From contig NZ_AP024619.1 of assembly GCF_019668485.1 (NCBI RefSeq), forward strand, positions 1-64,000: 64,000 nt of DNA. The letters are read 5' to 3'. Positions 18,849 to 25,264 of this stretch are shown here, piece by piece. Positions within the stretch are counted from its first letter, which is position 1, and each line of letters begins with the position of its first letter. Source of the stretch: Gelria sp. Kuro-4. GTDB lineage: Bacteria; Bacillota; DTU030; DUMP01. The position numbers and the translations under genes were made by a program. Under the pieces are notes generated by a model. That model saw only the letters and a program-made list of their open reading frames with translations. It searched no databases and was not told where the DNA came from.

Positions 18849-18856
18849 ACATTGGT
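18843..18856. promoter_or_regulatory. Second dyad overlapping the operator
   Basis: ACCAA-CACA-TTGGT is a perfect 5-bp inverted repeat that shares the AACCAA arm of the larger palindrome, suggesting tandem or alternative binding sites for the same regulator. Confidence 0.4.
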
Positions 18857-19040
18857 ATTCGACACAAAACGAGAAACTCCTCCTTGTAAAGAAACTTCTC
18901 CTGTGAAACTGATAAAAAAACGGCATTGCCACTTCCCTGCCTTAGGGTAAGGGCAATGCTCCCGCCGGATCTACTTACCATAACCTCAGGAAAACATGGT
19001 GGTGCCCCAGTAGTGCCGACGCCCTCAGAGGCCACCCGGG

Positions 19041-19076
19041 ACAAATAAAAAACATCCCGCCTTCCCGGGATGTTCA
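19041..19076 (-). terminator. Terminator of the tRNA operon
   Basis: AACATCCCG (19,051-19,059) pairs with CGGGATGTT (19,066-19,074); on the minus strand the stem is followed by TTTTTTATTT. It ends the tRNA transcript just after tRNA-Thr(GGT). Confidence 0.85.
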
Positions 19077-19090
19077 TATGAGCGAAATAC

Positions 19091-19166
19091 TGGAGCCCAT
19101 GACCGGGATTGAACCGGTGACCTCCGCCTTACCAAGGCGACGCTCTACCGACTGAGCTACATGGGC
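19091..19166 (-). tRNA. tRNA-Thr (anticodon GGT)
   Basis: A 76-nt cloverleaf including encoded CCA: acceptor GCCCATG, D-arm AGCTCAGTCGGTAGAGC, anticodon loop TTGGTAA, T-arm CCGGTTCAATCCCGG. Confidence 0.97.
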
Positions 19167-19169
19167 ATT

Positions 19170-19246
<77 letters not shown>

Positions 19247-19257
19247 TTATTCAGTTC

Positions 19258-19343
19258 TGGTGGAGAGGGGTGGATTTGAACCACCGAAGGCATCGCCAGC
19301 AGATTTACAGTCTGCCCCCTTTGGCCAGCTCGGGAACCTCTCC
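19258..19343 (-). tRNA. tRNA-Tyr (anticodon GTA)
   Basis: An 86-nt class II tRNA with encoded CCA, anticodon loop ACTGTAAAT and a long variable arm (GGCGATGCCTTC region). Confidence 0.97.
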
Positions 19344-19401
19344 ACCTGTGCGACAACGCATATATTATATCACAAAGGAGGCCTGTTGTCTAGTCCAATT
19401 C

Positions 19402-19446
19402 TGGAGCCGACGATGGGACTCGAACCCGCAACCTGCTGATTACAAA
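19402..19446 (-). other. Left attachment site: 3' part of tRNA-Thr (anticodon TGT)
   Basis: On the minus strand this 45-base piece runs from the anticodon loop (TTTGTAATCAGC) through an intact T-arm (GCGGGTTCGAGTCCC) to the acceptor 3' strand and CCA. The 5' half is missing and replaced by unrelated sequence. This is what remains at one end when a phage integrates into the 3' part of a tRNA gene. The restored tRNA-Thr(TGT) should stand at the other end of the prophage, right of the window. Confidence 0.85.
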
Positions 19447-19680
19447 TTACATGTCCCTACCCAACACCTGTTAACAACACCCTGTTTGAGTCTTTATTCT
19501 CGTGGGTCTTCGGCCCTGTTATAGATTGTTAATTAACAGGTGTTGCACGGTATTTCACAACCGGATTGCAGTACAGGTTGCAGTACAACCATCGGCCTCC
19601 AATAAACATGTTGCATAAAATGTTTATGCACCACCGCAAGAAAATCTTATGCCAGAGGGGTTAACGTTGCCTTTATCAAA
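19447..19680. repeat. Prophage left end with inverted and direct repeats
   Basis: No gene is seen. CAACACCTGTTAA (19,462-19,474) and its exact complement (19,533-19,545) form a 13-bp inverted repeat around a 58-base centre. TTGCAGTACA is repeated directly at 19,566 and 19,578. TGCATAAA / TTTATGCA (19,612-19,630) is a tight palindrome nested with ATAAACA / TGTTTAT. Such repeats next to an attachment site suggest integrase arm, excisionase or repressor binding sites. Confidence 0.5.
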
Positions 19681-19863
19681 TTACTTCTCCTCTTTCGCAG
19701 TTTGCAGAATGTTCTCCAACCCCGGCAATTTATCTTCCGGGATACGAATAAACCGTCCCAACCGAACACAAGGCAACTGCCCAGCATTTATAAGTTTGTA
19801 TACATGAGACTCCTTAAGCTGATACATCTCAGCTACCTGTGCAACCGTGAAAAACCGTGGCAA
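19681..19863 (-). CDS. Small helix-turn-helix DNA-binding protein (excisionase-like)
   Basis: This 60-residue protein is a single HTH_17/MerR-type winged helix: FTVAQVAEMYQLKESHVYKLINAGQLPCVRLGRFIRIPEDKL. Proteins of this kind act as phage excisionases or small regulators. It is the gene nearest the left attachment site, which favours an excisionase role. The start is TTG 19863 with AAGGAGGTG eight bases upstream. Confidence 0.7.
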   Translation of the reverse strand: MPRFFTVAQVAEMYQLKESHVYKLINAGQLPCVRLGRFIRIPEDKLPGLENILQTAKEEK

Positions 19864-19914
19864 TTAGGTGGCACCTCCTTCCAAGGAACAATATTATTAT
19901 ATACTGAGGACAAG

Positions 19915-20070
19915 TTATTTAGCAAGCTTCCGCTGCCACCAAGCCCTATCGATTTCGTTAACAGCCTGCATTACTTGGTCGGCAGCCTCCCATATTTCTT
20001 TGGGGGTCTTGGCAGTACGGTACGCCAACACCGCCGCCTTAAACTCCTTTCGTGCTTCCTCCAAAGTCAT
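19915..20070 (-). CDS. Small phage protein of unknown function (51 aa)
   Basis: A helical protein (LEEARKEFKAAVLAYRTAKTP ... DRAWWQRKLAK in two parts) with no recognised domain. ATG 20070 follows GGGAGG by seven bases and its A overlaps the stop codon of the preceding gene, so the two are translationally coupled. Confidence 0.6.
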   Translation of the reverse strand: MTLEEARKEFKAAVLAYRTAKTPKEIWEAADQVMQAVNEIDRAWWQRKLAK

Positions 20071-20228
20071 TATACTGCCTCCCGCTGCTCCTTAGCTCTA
20101 TAAGTGTTGCACACCAACTGGGGGCGTTCATCCTTGAATGTCAACGCCCACAGATCAATCATGTTTGCAGTACAGGCGGTACGCACGCAGTAACAACAGC
20201 TGTCCTGGTCGCAGAAAACGTGCTTCAT
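20070..20228 (-). CDS. Small Cys-rich phage protein (52 aa)
   Basis: It starts MKHVFCDQDSCCYCVRTACT, a cluster of five closely spaced cysteines that could bind zinc. ATG 20228 has AAGGAG eight bases upstream and overlaps the stop of the gene before it. Function unknown. Confidence 0.55.
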   Translation of the reverse strand: MKHVFCDQDSCCYCVRTACTANMIDLWALTFKDERPQLVCNTYRAKEQREAV

Positions 20229-20365
20229 GTCGCAGTCTCCTTCCGTTTGAAGAATGGAATGCAACTATCGTTGCCTGGACTGACCACTACATCGGTAGCT
20301 GTACACAAGGACAAGCGGTCATTGAAATATATGCACTCCCCACAAATACCATAGTCAATCGGCAC
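20225..20365 (-). CDS. Small Cys-containing phage protein (46 aa)
   Basis: MPIDYGICGECIYFNDRLSL followed by single downstream cysteines suggests a minimal zinc-binding fold (CGEC plus C and C). GTG 20365 follows GGAGG by eight bases; the stop overlaps the next start. Function unknown. Confidence 0.55.
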   Translation of the reverse strand: MPIDYGICGECIYFNDRLSLCTATDVVVSPGNDSCIPFFKRKETAT

Positions 20366-20533
20366 CTAATATCCCTCCTCTAGTAAGTAGTCATCTTCAT
20401 GCCTATCAAAGTAACGGGCGGCTGTGCATGCCCGACACAACCGCCGACCAAAAGGAACAGGCGCGCCGCAATCTTCGCAACGCGCCTTTCCCTCCCAAGG
20501 CATACGGTCAGCAAACCTATCTAGATTACGCAC
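20366..20533 (-). CDS. Small zinc-ribbon protein (55 aa)
   Basis: Two knuckles, CEDC and CRAC, separated by 13 residues form a plausible zinc ribbon; the C-terminus is acidic and aromatic. GTG 20533 has GGAGG nine bases upstream. It is packed against its neighbours without a gap. Function unknown. Confidence 0.6.
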   Translation of the reverse strand: MRNLDRFADRMPWEGKARCEDCGAPVPFGRRLCRACTAARYFDRHEDDYLLEEGY

Positions 20534-20834
20534 AGCGTGTTACCTCCTCCTCAGTAGATGCCCAGGCTCGGAATACTATTCCGCCCACAACCTTGCGGGC
20601 ACACCAACCATTCACGGGATCTGGCACATACTCCACTTCCGCTGGGCCTGGCAGGTGGCGCAGGTCTTCCAAGTTGGTCAGCACGGCGAATGGCTCCTTT
20701 TCCAACCAGCCAAGCCAAATACCTAATGGACGCACTAACCGCCGCACCGCCTCATTTGCTGCCGCCAGGGCCTCCGAAGCCCGCTTGATGTCAATCTCCT
20801 GTGCCAAAGCGGTCTTTTCGTTTGTTTCGATCAC
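20526..20834 (-). CDS. Phage protein of unknown function (102 aa)
   Basis: A helical N-terminus (residues 1-35) is followed by a mixed segment with PDPVNGWCARKVVGGIVFRA. No family recognised. GTG 20834 has GGAG nine bases upstream; the start overlaps the stop of the preceding zinc-ribbon gene. Confidence 0.55.
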   Translation of the reverse strand: MIETNEKTALAQEIDIKRASEALAAANEAVRRLVRPLGIWLGWLEKEPFAVLTNLEDLRHLPGPAEVEYVPDPVNGWCARKVVGGIVFRAWASTEEEVTRCA

Positions 20835-20968
20835 TCGTCTTCACTCCTCTCTGCTTCCGGCGCAAAGAAGGTTTTAACCGTTGTTATACATGTCGGGCAG
20901 AGATGAGTTGGTTCTACCGGCGTGCCCGGCTCGCCGTACCAAAGGCCGCACATCCAGCACTGATACAT
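20831..20968 (-). CDS. Rubredoxin-like small zinc-ribbon protein (45 aa)
   Basis: MYQCWMCGLWYGEPGTPVEP with a second CPTC knuckle gives CX2C-X17-CX2C, like a rubredoxin or zinc ribbon without extra domains. ATG 20968 follows GGAGG by about eight bases. Metal binding is likely; function unknown. Confidence 0.6.
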   Translation of the reverse strand: MYQCWMCGLWYGEPGTPVEPTHLCPTCITTVKTFFAPEAERSEDE

Positions 20969-20969
20969 G

Positions 20970-21200
20970 CTAAGCGTTCCTCCCTTCTGCTTTCGCGATG
21001 GCCTTTTTCACAAGCTTAAACTCTTTCACGTCGGGGAAATACCATTCCATATAAGGTGTAATTTCCATCAAGGCTTCAAACATGTCCGGCGCGGCTGCCA
21101 GTAGATGACCAAACCCCTTGCGGATTCCACGGCACACGTAGCCTTCTTTTCCCTCCTCCCGAATTAGCCCAGCTCTTTTGTCGTAGTACCAGCTACTCAT
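20970..21200 (-). CDS. Phage protein of unknown function (76 aa)
   Basis: The central segment HLLAAAPDMFEALMEI resembles the LLAAAPDLLEAL motif seen in many small phage proteins of unknown role. The C-terminus is lysine-rich and helical. ATG 21200 has GGTGAG five bases upstream. Confidence 0.6.
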   Translation of the reverse strand: MSSWYYDKRAGLIREEGKEGYVCRGIRKGFGHLLAAAPDMFEALMEITPYMEWYFPDVKEFKLVKKAIAKAEGRNA

Positions 21201-21411
21201 CTTTTCTCACCTTTACCCCTCTGGTACAGAGCGCATCCAACATGACTGCAATGGAGTTTGCCATGTCCACAAGTGCACACCCTTCTAAATTGCCCATCCA
21301 CCACGCGCACTTCTCCCGGTAGCAGGGTCTGAAAACTGCGTCCACTTCCACTCTGCTATAGCATACGTCTGTGGTCTTTACCCGCCGTAACGGACAAACC
21401 TTTTCGCTCAC
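21193..21411 (-). CDS. Small Cys-rich phage protein (72 aa)
   Basis: Cysteines at CPLR, VCYS, PCYREKCAWW and GCAL suggest a metal-binding fold. GTG 21411 follows GGGGG; the end overlaps the next gene by eight bases. Function unknown. Confidence 0.55.
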   Translation of the reverse strand: MSEKVCPLRRVKTTDVCYSRVEVDAVFRPCYREKCAWWMGNLEGCALVDMANSIAVMLDALCTRGVKVRKDE

Positions 21412-21412
21412 G

Positions 21413-21574
21413 TTACATGCCCCCTAATTGTTGTAGTTGCCACAGCAGCCGTAGCGCACATCCGAAGAACAGCACCGCCGAGCCGACCATAACAGCCACC
21501 GTCACCCAATCCAGTGTCGCCTTAGCCGTACATAAATCAGCAAGGCTTTCCAATAGTTTGTTAAATTCCTCCAT
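21413..21574 (-). CDS. Small membrane protein (53 aa)
   Basis: A soluble N-terminus (MEEFNKLLESLADLCTAKAT) precedes one predicted transmembrane helix (WVTVAVMVGSAVLFFGCALR). ATG 21574 follows GGGAGGGAAAGG. It could be a small phage membrane or superinfection-exclusion protein; that is a guess from topology only. Confidence 0.55.
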   Translation of the reverse strand: MEEFNKLLESLADLCTAKATLDWVTVAVMVGSAVLFFGCALRLLWQLQQLGGM

Positions 21575-21599
21575 TTATCCTTTCCCTCCCTGTAAAACT

Positions 21600-21629
21600 A
21601 GAAAAGTGGGCCTCTTTGCCCGCTTTTCT
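21600..21629 (-). terminator. Hairpin between early genes
   Basis: GAAAAGTGGGC (21,601-21,611) pairs with GCCCGCTTTTC (21,618-21,628). It lies between two early genes and may be a terminator or processing site. Confidence 0.5.
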
Positions 21630-21646
21630 ACCAAAGCCATTTTGGG

Positions 21647-21856
21647 TCAACCTACGATTGGCTCGGCCTTTTCAGGATCACACCCATTAGGGCAGTCAGA
21701 GCCGCCGGGAACGTTTTCAAGTTCCGGCGGGTAAAACCACCCTCCCAACTCAAAGAACATTGGAACCACCCACTTTGCGCCGCATTGTGGGCACCGGTGT
21801 GGAACGGCTGGGTCGAACCGGTACACGTTTGCACCCGGAGGTAAGTTACTGGGCAT
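21647..21856 (-). CDS. Zinc-ribbon protein (69 aa)
   Basis: HRCPQCGAKWVVPMFF followed by DCPNGCDP makes a clear two-knuckle zinc ribbon around a hydrophobic centre. ATG 21856 has GGAGGTG five bases upstream. Function unknown. Confidence 0.65.
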   Translation of the reverse strand: MPSNLPPGANVYRFDPAVPHRCPQCGAKWVVPMFFELGGWFYPPELENVPGGSDCPNGCDPEKAEPIVG

Positions 21857-21878
21857 TCTTACACCTCCCGCTCTTTAT

Positions 21879-22112
21879 TTACTCCACGTAGTCATCATAT
21901 ACCTTGAGAGCTATGTCTACAGACACCTCCTCAGAAAGAAAATGACGCCCCCCTTCGTAAAGCCCACCGGGGGTATAACGGGTCGTGTCAAACATGACAA
22001 TCCAGAAAGGGTAAGTATCCCGCATGTAGCGGAATAACTCTTCAACGTTTTGAAACTCCTTCAACTCGAAAAAGTCCCAGTTCGACGCTTTCTCAATACT
22101 CACTCTTAACAA
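21879..22112 (-). CDS. Phage protein of unknown function (77 aa)
   Basis: An acidic, aromatic-rich protein without a recognised family. TTG 22112 has GGAGG eight bases upstream; a GTG three codons later is an alternative. Positions 22,113-22,197 downstream of the next gene contain no gene. Confidence 0.5.
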   Translation of the reverse strand: MLRVSIEKASNWDFFELKEFQNVEELFRYMRDTYPFWIVMFDTTRYTPGGLYEGGRHFLSEEVSVDIALKVYDDYVE

Positions 22113-22197
22113 CTAGACTCCCTCCTTTCCTTTCGCCCCGCCTGCTTAGTCAGGCCGCGGGCAGTGGCTTCCCCTGCGCGGTCGCTAAAAGCCATGC

Positions 22198-22491
22198 TCA
22201 CCAATCCTTTAGCAAACTGTTATCCTTCAAAACCATGTATAGCCCATGCTCCAACTGCTCAACCTGCTTTTCTTCCAGGCCAATACGCATAAACATGTCT
22301 ACGCAGTGGATAAGCTCATGAAGAAACACCGATTGCTTTGTATCAAGATCCAGTGAATTGTCAACAAGAATAGCCTTCTGCACATCGTGTTTTACCTCGC
22401 CGATTAACTCGGGCTTGCCTTTGTTAACCAGTTCAACCTGTTTCACTTGATAAACAAAAGGTCCAACCTTAAGTTGGCTTGGGATTTCCAT
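22198..22491 (-). CDS. Small zincin-like metallopeptidase (97 aa)
   Basis: The motif FLHELIHCVDMFM contains HEXXH (HELIH), the zinc-binding and catalytic signature of gluzincins, in a short protein that otherwise resembles phage-encoded peptidases found beside early genes. In ImmA-like proteins this fold cleaves a repressor, but no partner repressor is adjacent here. The ATG 22491 has GGAGG rather far upstream (15 bases). Confidence 0.6.
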   Translation of the reverse strand: MEIPSQLKVGPFVYQVKQVELVNKGKPELIGEVKHDVQKAILVDNSLDLDTKQSVFLHELIHCVDMFMRIGLEEKQVEQLEHGLYMVLKDNSLLKDW

Positions 22492-22512
22492 CTTAACAAC
22501 TGAGCGCCTCCT

Positions 22513-23076
22513 TTAAGCTGGGAAATCTGCTAACACTTCAAACGGCTCATCCAAACAATACCTGCGAATTTTGTACCGATTCCCCGAACGGTCACTGAGA
22601 AGTAATCGCCGAACGTCCTCCACCCGGAAAACACTTTCAACGCGGCCATTAGTGAACCTTATTGGCTTTGTAAAACAAATCACCATCCCTTTCTGTAATT
22701 TTGGCCGCGCCGCCTTTTCTTTCAAGCGTTCCCAGCACTTTGCCCGCCATTCCTGCGCGTATTTGTTTTCAGTTGGTGTAAGCAATTCCAATATCCGCTT
22801 TGGACAGTTATACTGGTACGGCCCCATGGTCTCATCAATGCTCTTAAACCCGAAGTTGTAATAGTCATCTGTGTAGTTCAACAAGCATACAACCGCGTAC
22901 ACTTCGCGGTTCCCGGTTTCGTCGACGTGCTCAACGGCTAAGTAAGCTTCCCTCAAATTCACAATAGCGCAATCTAATACTTTGTAGCTGTAGTTCTCTC
23001 CAGAATGTGTAAACTCTTCCCTCAAGAAGTCTTTGATGCTCCTCCCTTTTTCCAGGTGTAGGTAATCCCATCCCAT
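22513..23076 (-). CDS. Phage protein beginning MGWDYLHLEKGRSIKDFL (187 aa)
   Basis: The N-terminus MGWDYLHLEKGRSIKDFLRE recalls a family of phage and plasmid proteins of unknown function that share a GWxYxHxxKG start (DUF6927-like). The C-terminal part contains two Cys and a basic patch. ATG 23076 follows AAAGGGGG. Confidence 0.6.
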   Translation of the reverse strand: MGWDYLHLEKGRSIKDFLREEFTHSGENYSYKVLDCAIVNLREAYLAVEHVDETGNREVYAVVCLLNYTDDYYNFGFKSIDETMGPYQYNCPKRILELLTPTENKYAQEWRAKCWERLKEKAARPKLQKGMVICFTKPIRFTNGRVESVFRVEDVRRLLLSDRSGNRYKIRRYCLDEPFEVLADFPA

Positions 23077-23096
23077 AATGATTCCCCCTTTACGTT

Positions 23097-23127
23097 AAAG
23101 GAGTAGGCAACTTGGCCTACTCCTTTT
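23097..23127 (-). terminator. Terminator overlapping the end of a small gene
   Basis: AAAGGAGTAGGC and GCCTACTCCTTTT form a strong hairpin that includes the TAG stop of the gene at 23,117-23,359. It could act in either direction. Confidence 0.6.
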
Positions 23128-23359
23128 CCTCTTCCCACCAGTCGTTTAGAATGTTTTGCACTCCCTCGGCTACCTCTTCGTAGGTAGCCTCATTGTTAGC
23201 ACAGTCACCTACTGTGTAGTAATCCACCTCCTTCCCTTGCATGTCGTAAACATGCACGCCGTGACCACCGTTCCAAACAAACAGCAACCCCAACTCCTCC
23301 ACGAACCTAACAAACTTCGCCCCGTCCAACTCCTTGCAAAGCTTTGCGTCCATTTTCAT
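23117..23359 (-). CDS. Phage protein of unknown function (80 aa)
   Basis: A small acidic protein with WNGGHGVHVYDMQGKEVDYY and a very acidic end. No family recognised. ATG 23359 follows AAGGAGG. Confidence 0.55.
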   Translation of the reverse strand: MKMDAKLCKELDGAKFVRFVEELGLLFVWNGGHGVHVYDMQGKEVDYYTVGDCANNEATYEEVAEGVQNILNDWWEEEKE

Positions 23360-23369
23360 TGCCTCCTTG

Positions 23370-23885
23370 TTAATCCTCGCCGCCGCGCCCTACGTATTCA
23401 GCACGGCGGTATAAATCGTCCAAGGAAAAAGAGCGTAGAGTCTCTACCCAATCGTCGTAGACTTTTCCTCCTTCCCTCAAAACAACCTGCCACGAAGCCT
23501 GCAACTTATCCCACAGCCTCAATGGCAGGTTAAAATACCGCAAAACACGAACGATGTTCGTTTCGCTATCGACGCCAACCAAAGTAACCATGTTGCTCTT
23601 GGTGAGGAAAGCCAACCTATCAGGAGCGTACGCGTACAAAGCAGGATTGAAATGAAGCTCAAATTCCATGTATCCAATTCTTGCCAACAAGTAGACGAAA
23701 CCTTGTTCTTGTATGGTGTAAAACTTGATTGGCTTTCTTTTGAGCACCTCAATTTCAGATTCTGTCATTTTGGGCAGACCAACAATCCAGTAGAACCCGC
23801 CCCCTTCTGCTAACTCAAAATAAACCTTCTCCTCGCCTGACGGAAGCCGAACGGAAAACGGCTCCCCCACTTTGAGTTGGTACAT
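23370..23885 (-). CDS. Phage protein of unknown function (171 aa)
   Basis: A mixed alpha/beta protein with no recognised domain. The beginning (MYQLKVGEPFSVRLPSGEEK) reads like a beta-rich small domain; the end is charged. ATG 23885 follows GAGGAGGTG. Confidence 0.55.
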   Translation of the reverse strand: MYQLKVGEPFSVRLPSGEEKVYFELAEGGGFYWIVGLPKMTESEIEVLKRKPIKFYTIQEQGFVYLLARIGYMEFELHFNPALYAYAPDRLAFLTKSNMVTLVGVDSETNIVRVLRYFNLPLRLWDKLQASWQVVLREGGKVYDDWVETLRSFSLDDLYRRAEYVGRGGED

Positions 23886-23897
23886 AATAACACCTCC

Positions 23898-24230
23898 TCA
23901 CATTCTTATTCCCGCGTAGACGGGCGGGTGCTCGTACAGGTACTGCAACGCTTCCTTCTCGTGCTCGGTCAAAGGCCGCACAGGATACCAACCACGCTCA
24001 CAGTCAAAGTACCACCACCACTTCTCTTCATTGTGCTCCCGGCACATACCACCCTCCTCTAAGCCGGGAGCAACTTTGTATTTTGGGTTAATTACATAAC
24101 CGAAATCAAAGATATTCCGACAGGCAAACTGTAAAGATTCGCCGTCCTCCCAAGATACCACAACAATGGCCACGATGTCACGACCGTCTCCACCATCGAC
24201 AGTATACCTCTTCAGCACTTCTACTTTCAT
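23898..24230 (-). CDS. Phage protein of unknown function (110 aa)
   Basis: Contains a Trp-rich segment (EEKWWWYFDCERGWYPVRPL). No family recognised. ATG 24230 is preceded by GGGAGG and by a leader with the TATACATAT motif and the 26-bp repeat at 24,264-24,289. Confidence 0.55.
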   Translation of the reverse strand: MKVEVLKRYTVDGGDGRDIVAIVVVSWEDGESLQFACRNIFDFGYVINPKYKVAPGLEEGGMCREHNEEKWWWYFDCERGWYPVRPLTEHEKEALQYLYEHPPVYAGIRM

Positions 24231-24263
24231 AATGTGAAAACCTCCCTTTCTGATATGTATATA

Positions 24264-24289
24264 CCCTCAGGCACAAGCCGTCATCGGGC
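24264..24289. repeat. 26-bp leader repeat, copy 1
   Basis: This 26-bp sequence recurs with one mismatch at 24,558-24,583. Both copies are upstream of a minus-strand early gene. On the minus strand GCCC...GGGC encloses GGC-TTGT-GCC, a possible nested hairpin. Confidence 0.6.
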
Positions 24290-24314
24290 AGGCACCAGCT
24301 ACTCTGTCGCCTCC

Positions 24315-24506
24315 CTAGCGGGCTAGGTCGCTTGTCCGAACGAGTGGGTGGTATTTAGCTCCCACTCTGACGTATATTTCCATTCCTGCTTTCTTTGCGG
24401 CCGCGTACGCTTTCGCGGCTGCATCGTACCAAGTACGTCCCTCCATAACCGCCTGCCAAACCTCTCCGCCGATGTGGTCCACCAAGAGGACACTTACTTC
24501 TTTCAC
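24315..24506 (-). CDS. Phage protein of unknown function (63 aa)
   Basis: A short protein (KEVSVLLVDHIGGEVWQAVM then an Ala/Lys-rich helix). I prefer GTG 24506, nine bases after AAAGGAG; the ATG at 24515 touches that site. Function unknown. Confidence 0.5.
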   Translation of the reverse strand: MKEVSVLLVDHIGGEVWQAVMEGRTWYDAAAKAYAAAKKAGMEIYVRVGAKYHPLVRTSDLAR

Positions 24507-24530
24507 ATGCGCCATCTCCTTTCTTCTTTA

Positions 24531-24583
24531 ACCCTTCGGGCCTGTCGGGTATGTACGCCCTCGGGCACAAGCCGTCATCGGGC
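24531..24583 (-). promoter_or_regulatory. Leader element: 26-bp repeat copy 2, TACATAC box and hairpin
   Basis: In transcription order: the repeat (24,558-24,583), GTACATACC, then a CCCGAC...CGAAGGG hairpin and the ribosome binding site of the 24,315-24,506 gene. The same order of box and hairpin is seen at several other early genes. Confidence 0.5.
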
Positions 24584-24589
24584 GAAAGG

Positions 24590-24976
24590 CTACGAAGGGA
24601 TAGCAACCCCCATCCCATTATAACCATCGTATACAAAGCCCAACTTGACAGGGGTTACTCCTACTAAGTTAAACCTAAAGAAGTCTTTACCTCCCTCCGT
24701 ATATCTTTCTCGTTTGGTCTCAGCCACGAAAACCTTGAGGCCTTGACACACAGCTTCAATAGCTACATAGATACACAGGTCGGTTCTTCCGCCAAGCAAG
24801 ATGCCTTGTGCCCCTACCGCTTTTGCAATGTCAACGGCCTCCCTTGCGGCGGACAATGCGTCTTCTGGCCCCGCTACTTCCCGAAGTAGAGGTTCAGGAA
24901 GAACCTCATACCCCAAAGCGGCATAAGCGGCTAAATACTCGGACTGATTGTGCATGGTGCAATTTGCTAATCTCAT
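24590..24976 (-). CDS. Phage protein of unknown function (128 aa)
   Basis: An alpha/beta protein; the segment AVDIAKAVGAQGILLGGRTD and the preceding Ala-rich helix look Rossmann-like, perhaps nucleotide binding, but no family is recognised. ATG 24976 follows AAAGGAG. Confidence 0.55.
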   Translation of the reverse strand: MRLANCTMHNQSEYLAAYAALGYEVLPEPLLREVAGPEDALSAAREAVDIAKAVGAQGILLGGRTDLCIYVAIEAVCQGLKVFVAETKRERYTEGGKDFFRFNLVGVTPVKLGFVYDGYNGMGVAIPS

Positions 24977-24994
24977 TTTCGTTTCTCCTTTCTA

Positions 24995-25031
24995 GCCCCG
25001 GCGCTTTTTCGCGCCCGCGGGTATGTATGGG
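24995..25031 (-). promoter_or_regulatory. Leader element: CATACATACC box and hairpin
   Basis: On the minus strand CCCATACATACCC is followed by CGGGCGC-GAAAAA-GCGCCGG, a strong hairpin, and then the ribosome binding site of the 24,590-24,976 gene. Confidence 0.5.
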
Positions 25032-25046
25032 AGGAATAATCCCTCC

Positions 25047-25238
25047 CTAAAACCCCCACCGCTTGAAAAGATTCTGACAAAGCTGGTGAGATTCTTCCTT
25101 ACTGATATGGGGCGTTTCCTGCGCCTTGGCCGCTTTCTGCGCCTCTGGTGATGGCAGCGCAGGAATATCCCATGTTCCGCGCATAGGAAACCGTGGGTGC
25201 TTGTACTTTCCTTCTTTCCCGTCGATGTCGTAAAACAT
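25047..25238 (-). CDS. Phage protein of unknown function (63 aa)
   Basis: MFYDIDGKEGKYKHPRFPMR begins a small basic, Pro- and Lys-rich protein. Of three overlapping frames this one has the ribosome binding site (AAAGGAG before ATG 25238). Function unknown. Confidence 0.5.
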   Translation of the reverse strand: MFYDIDGKEGKYKHPRFPMRGTWDIPALPSPEAQKAAKAQETPHISKEESHQLCQNLFKRWGF

Positions 25239-25264
25239 TTGTTTGTTCTCCTTTCCAATGCTCT

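Larger units (their letters stand above)
18686..19045 (-). promoter_or_regulatory. Control region upstream of the catabolic operon
   Basis: This 360-base gap between dctP and the tRNA terminator has no supported gene; a 92-codon minus-strand frame lacks a ribosome binding site. It holds the palindromes at 18,818-18,856 and so should contain the operon promoter, which I could not place with confidence. Confidence 0.5.

Noticed and set aside
18799-19077. 92-codon minus-strand frame between the tRNAs and dctP
   Set aside because: It overlaps the tRNA terminator and the palindromic operator and has no ribosome binding site or recognisable motif.
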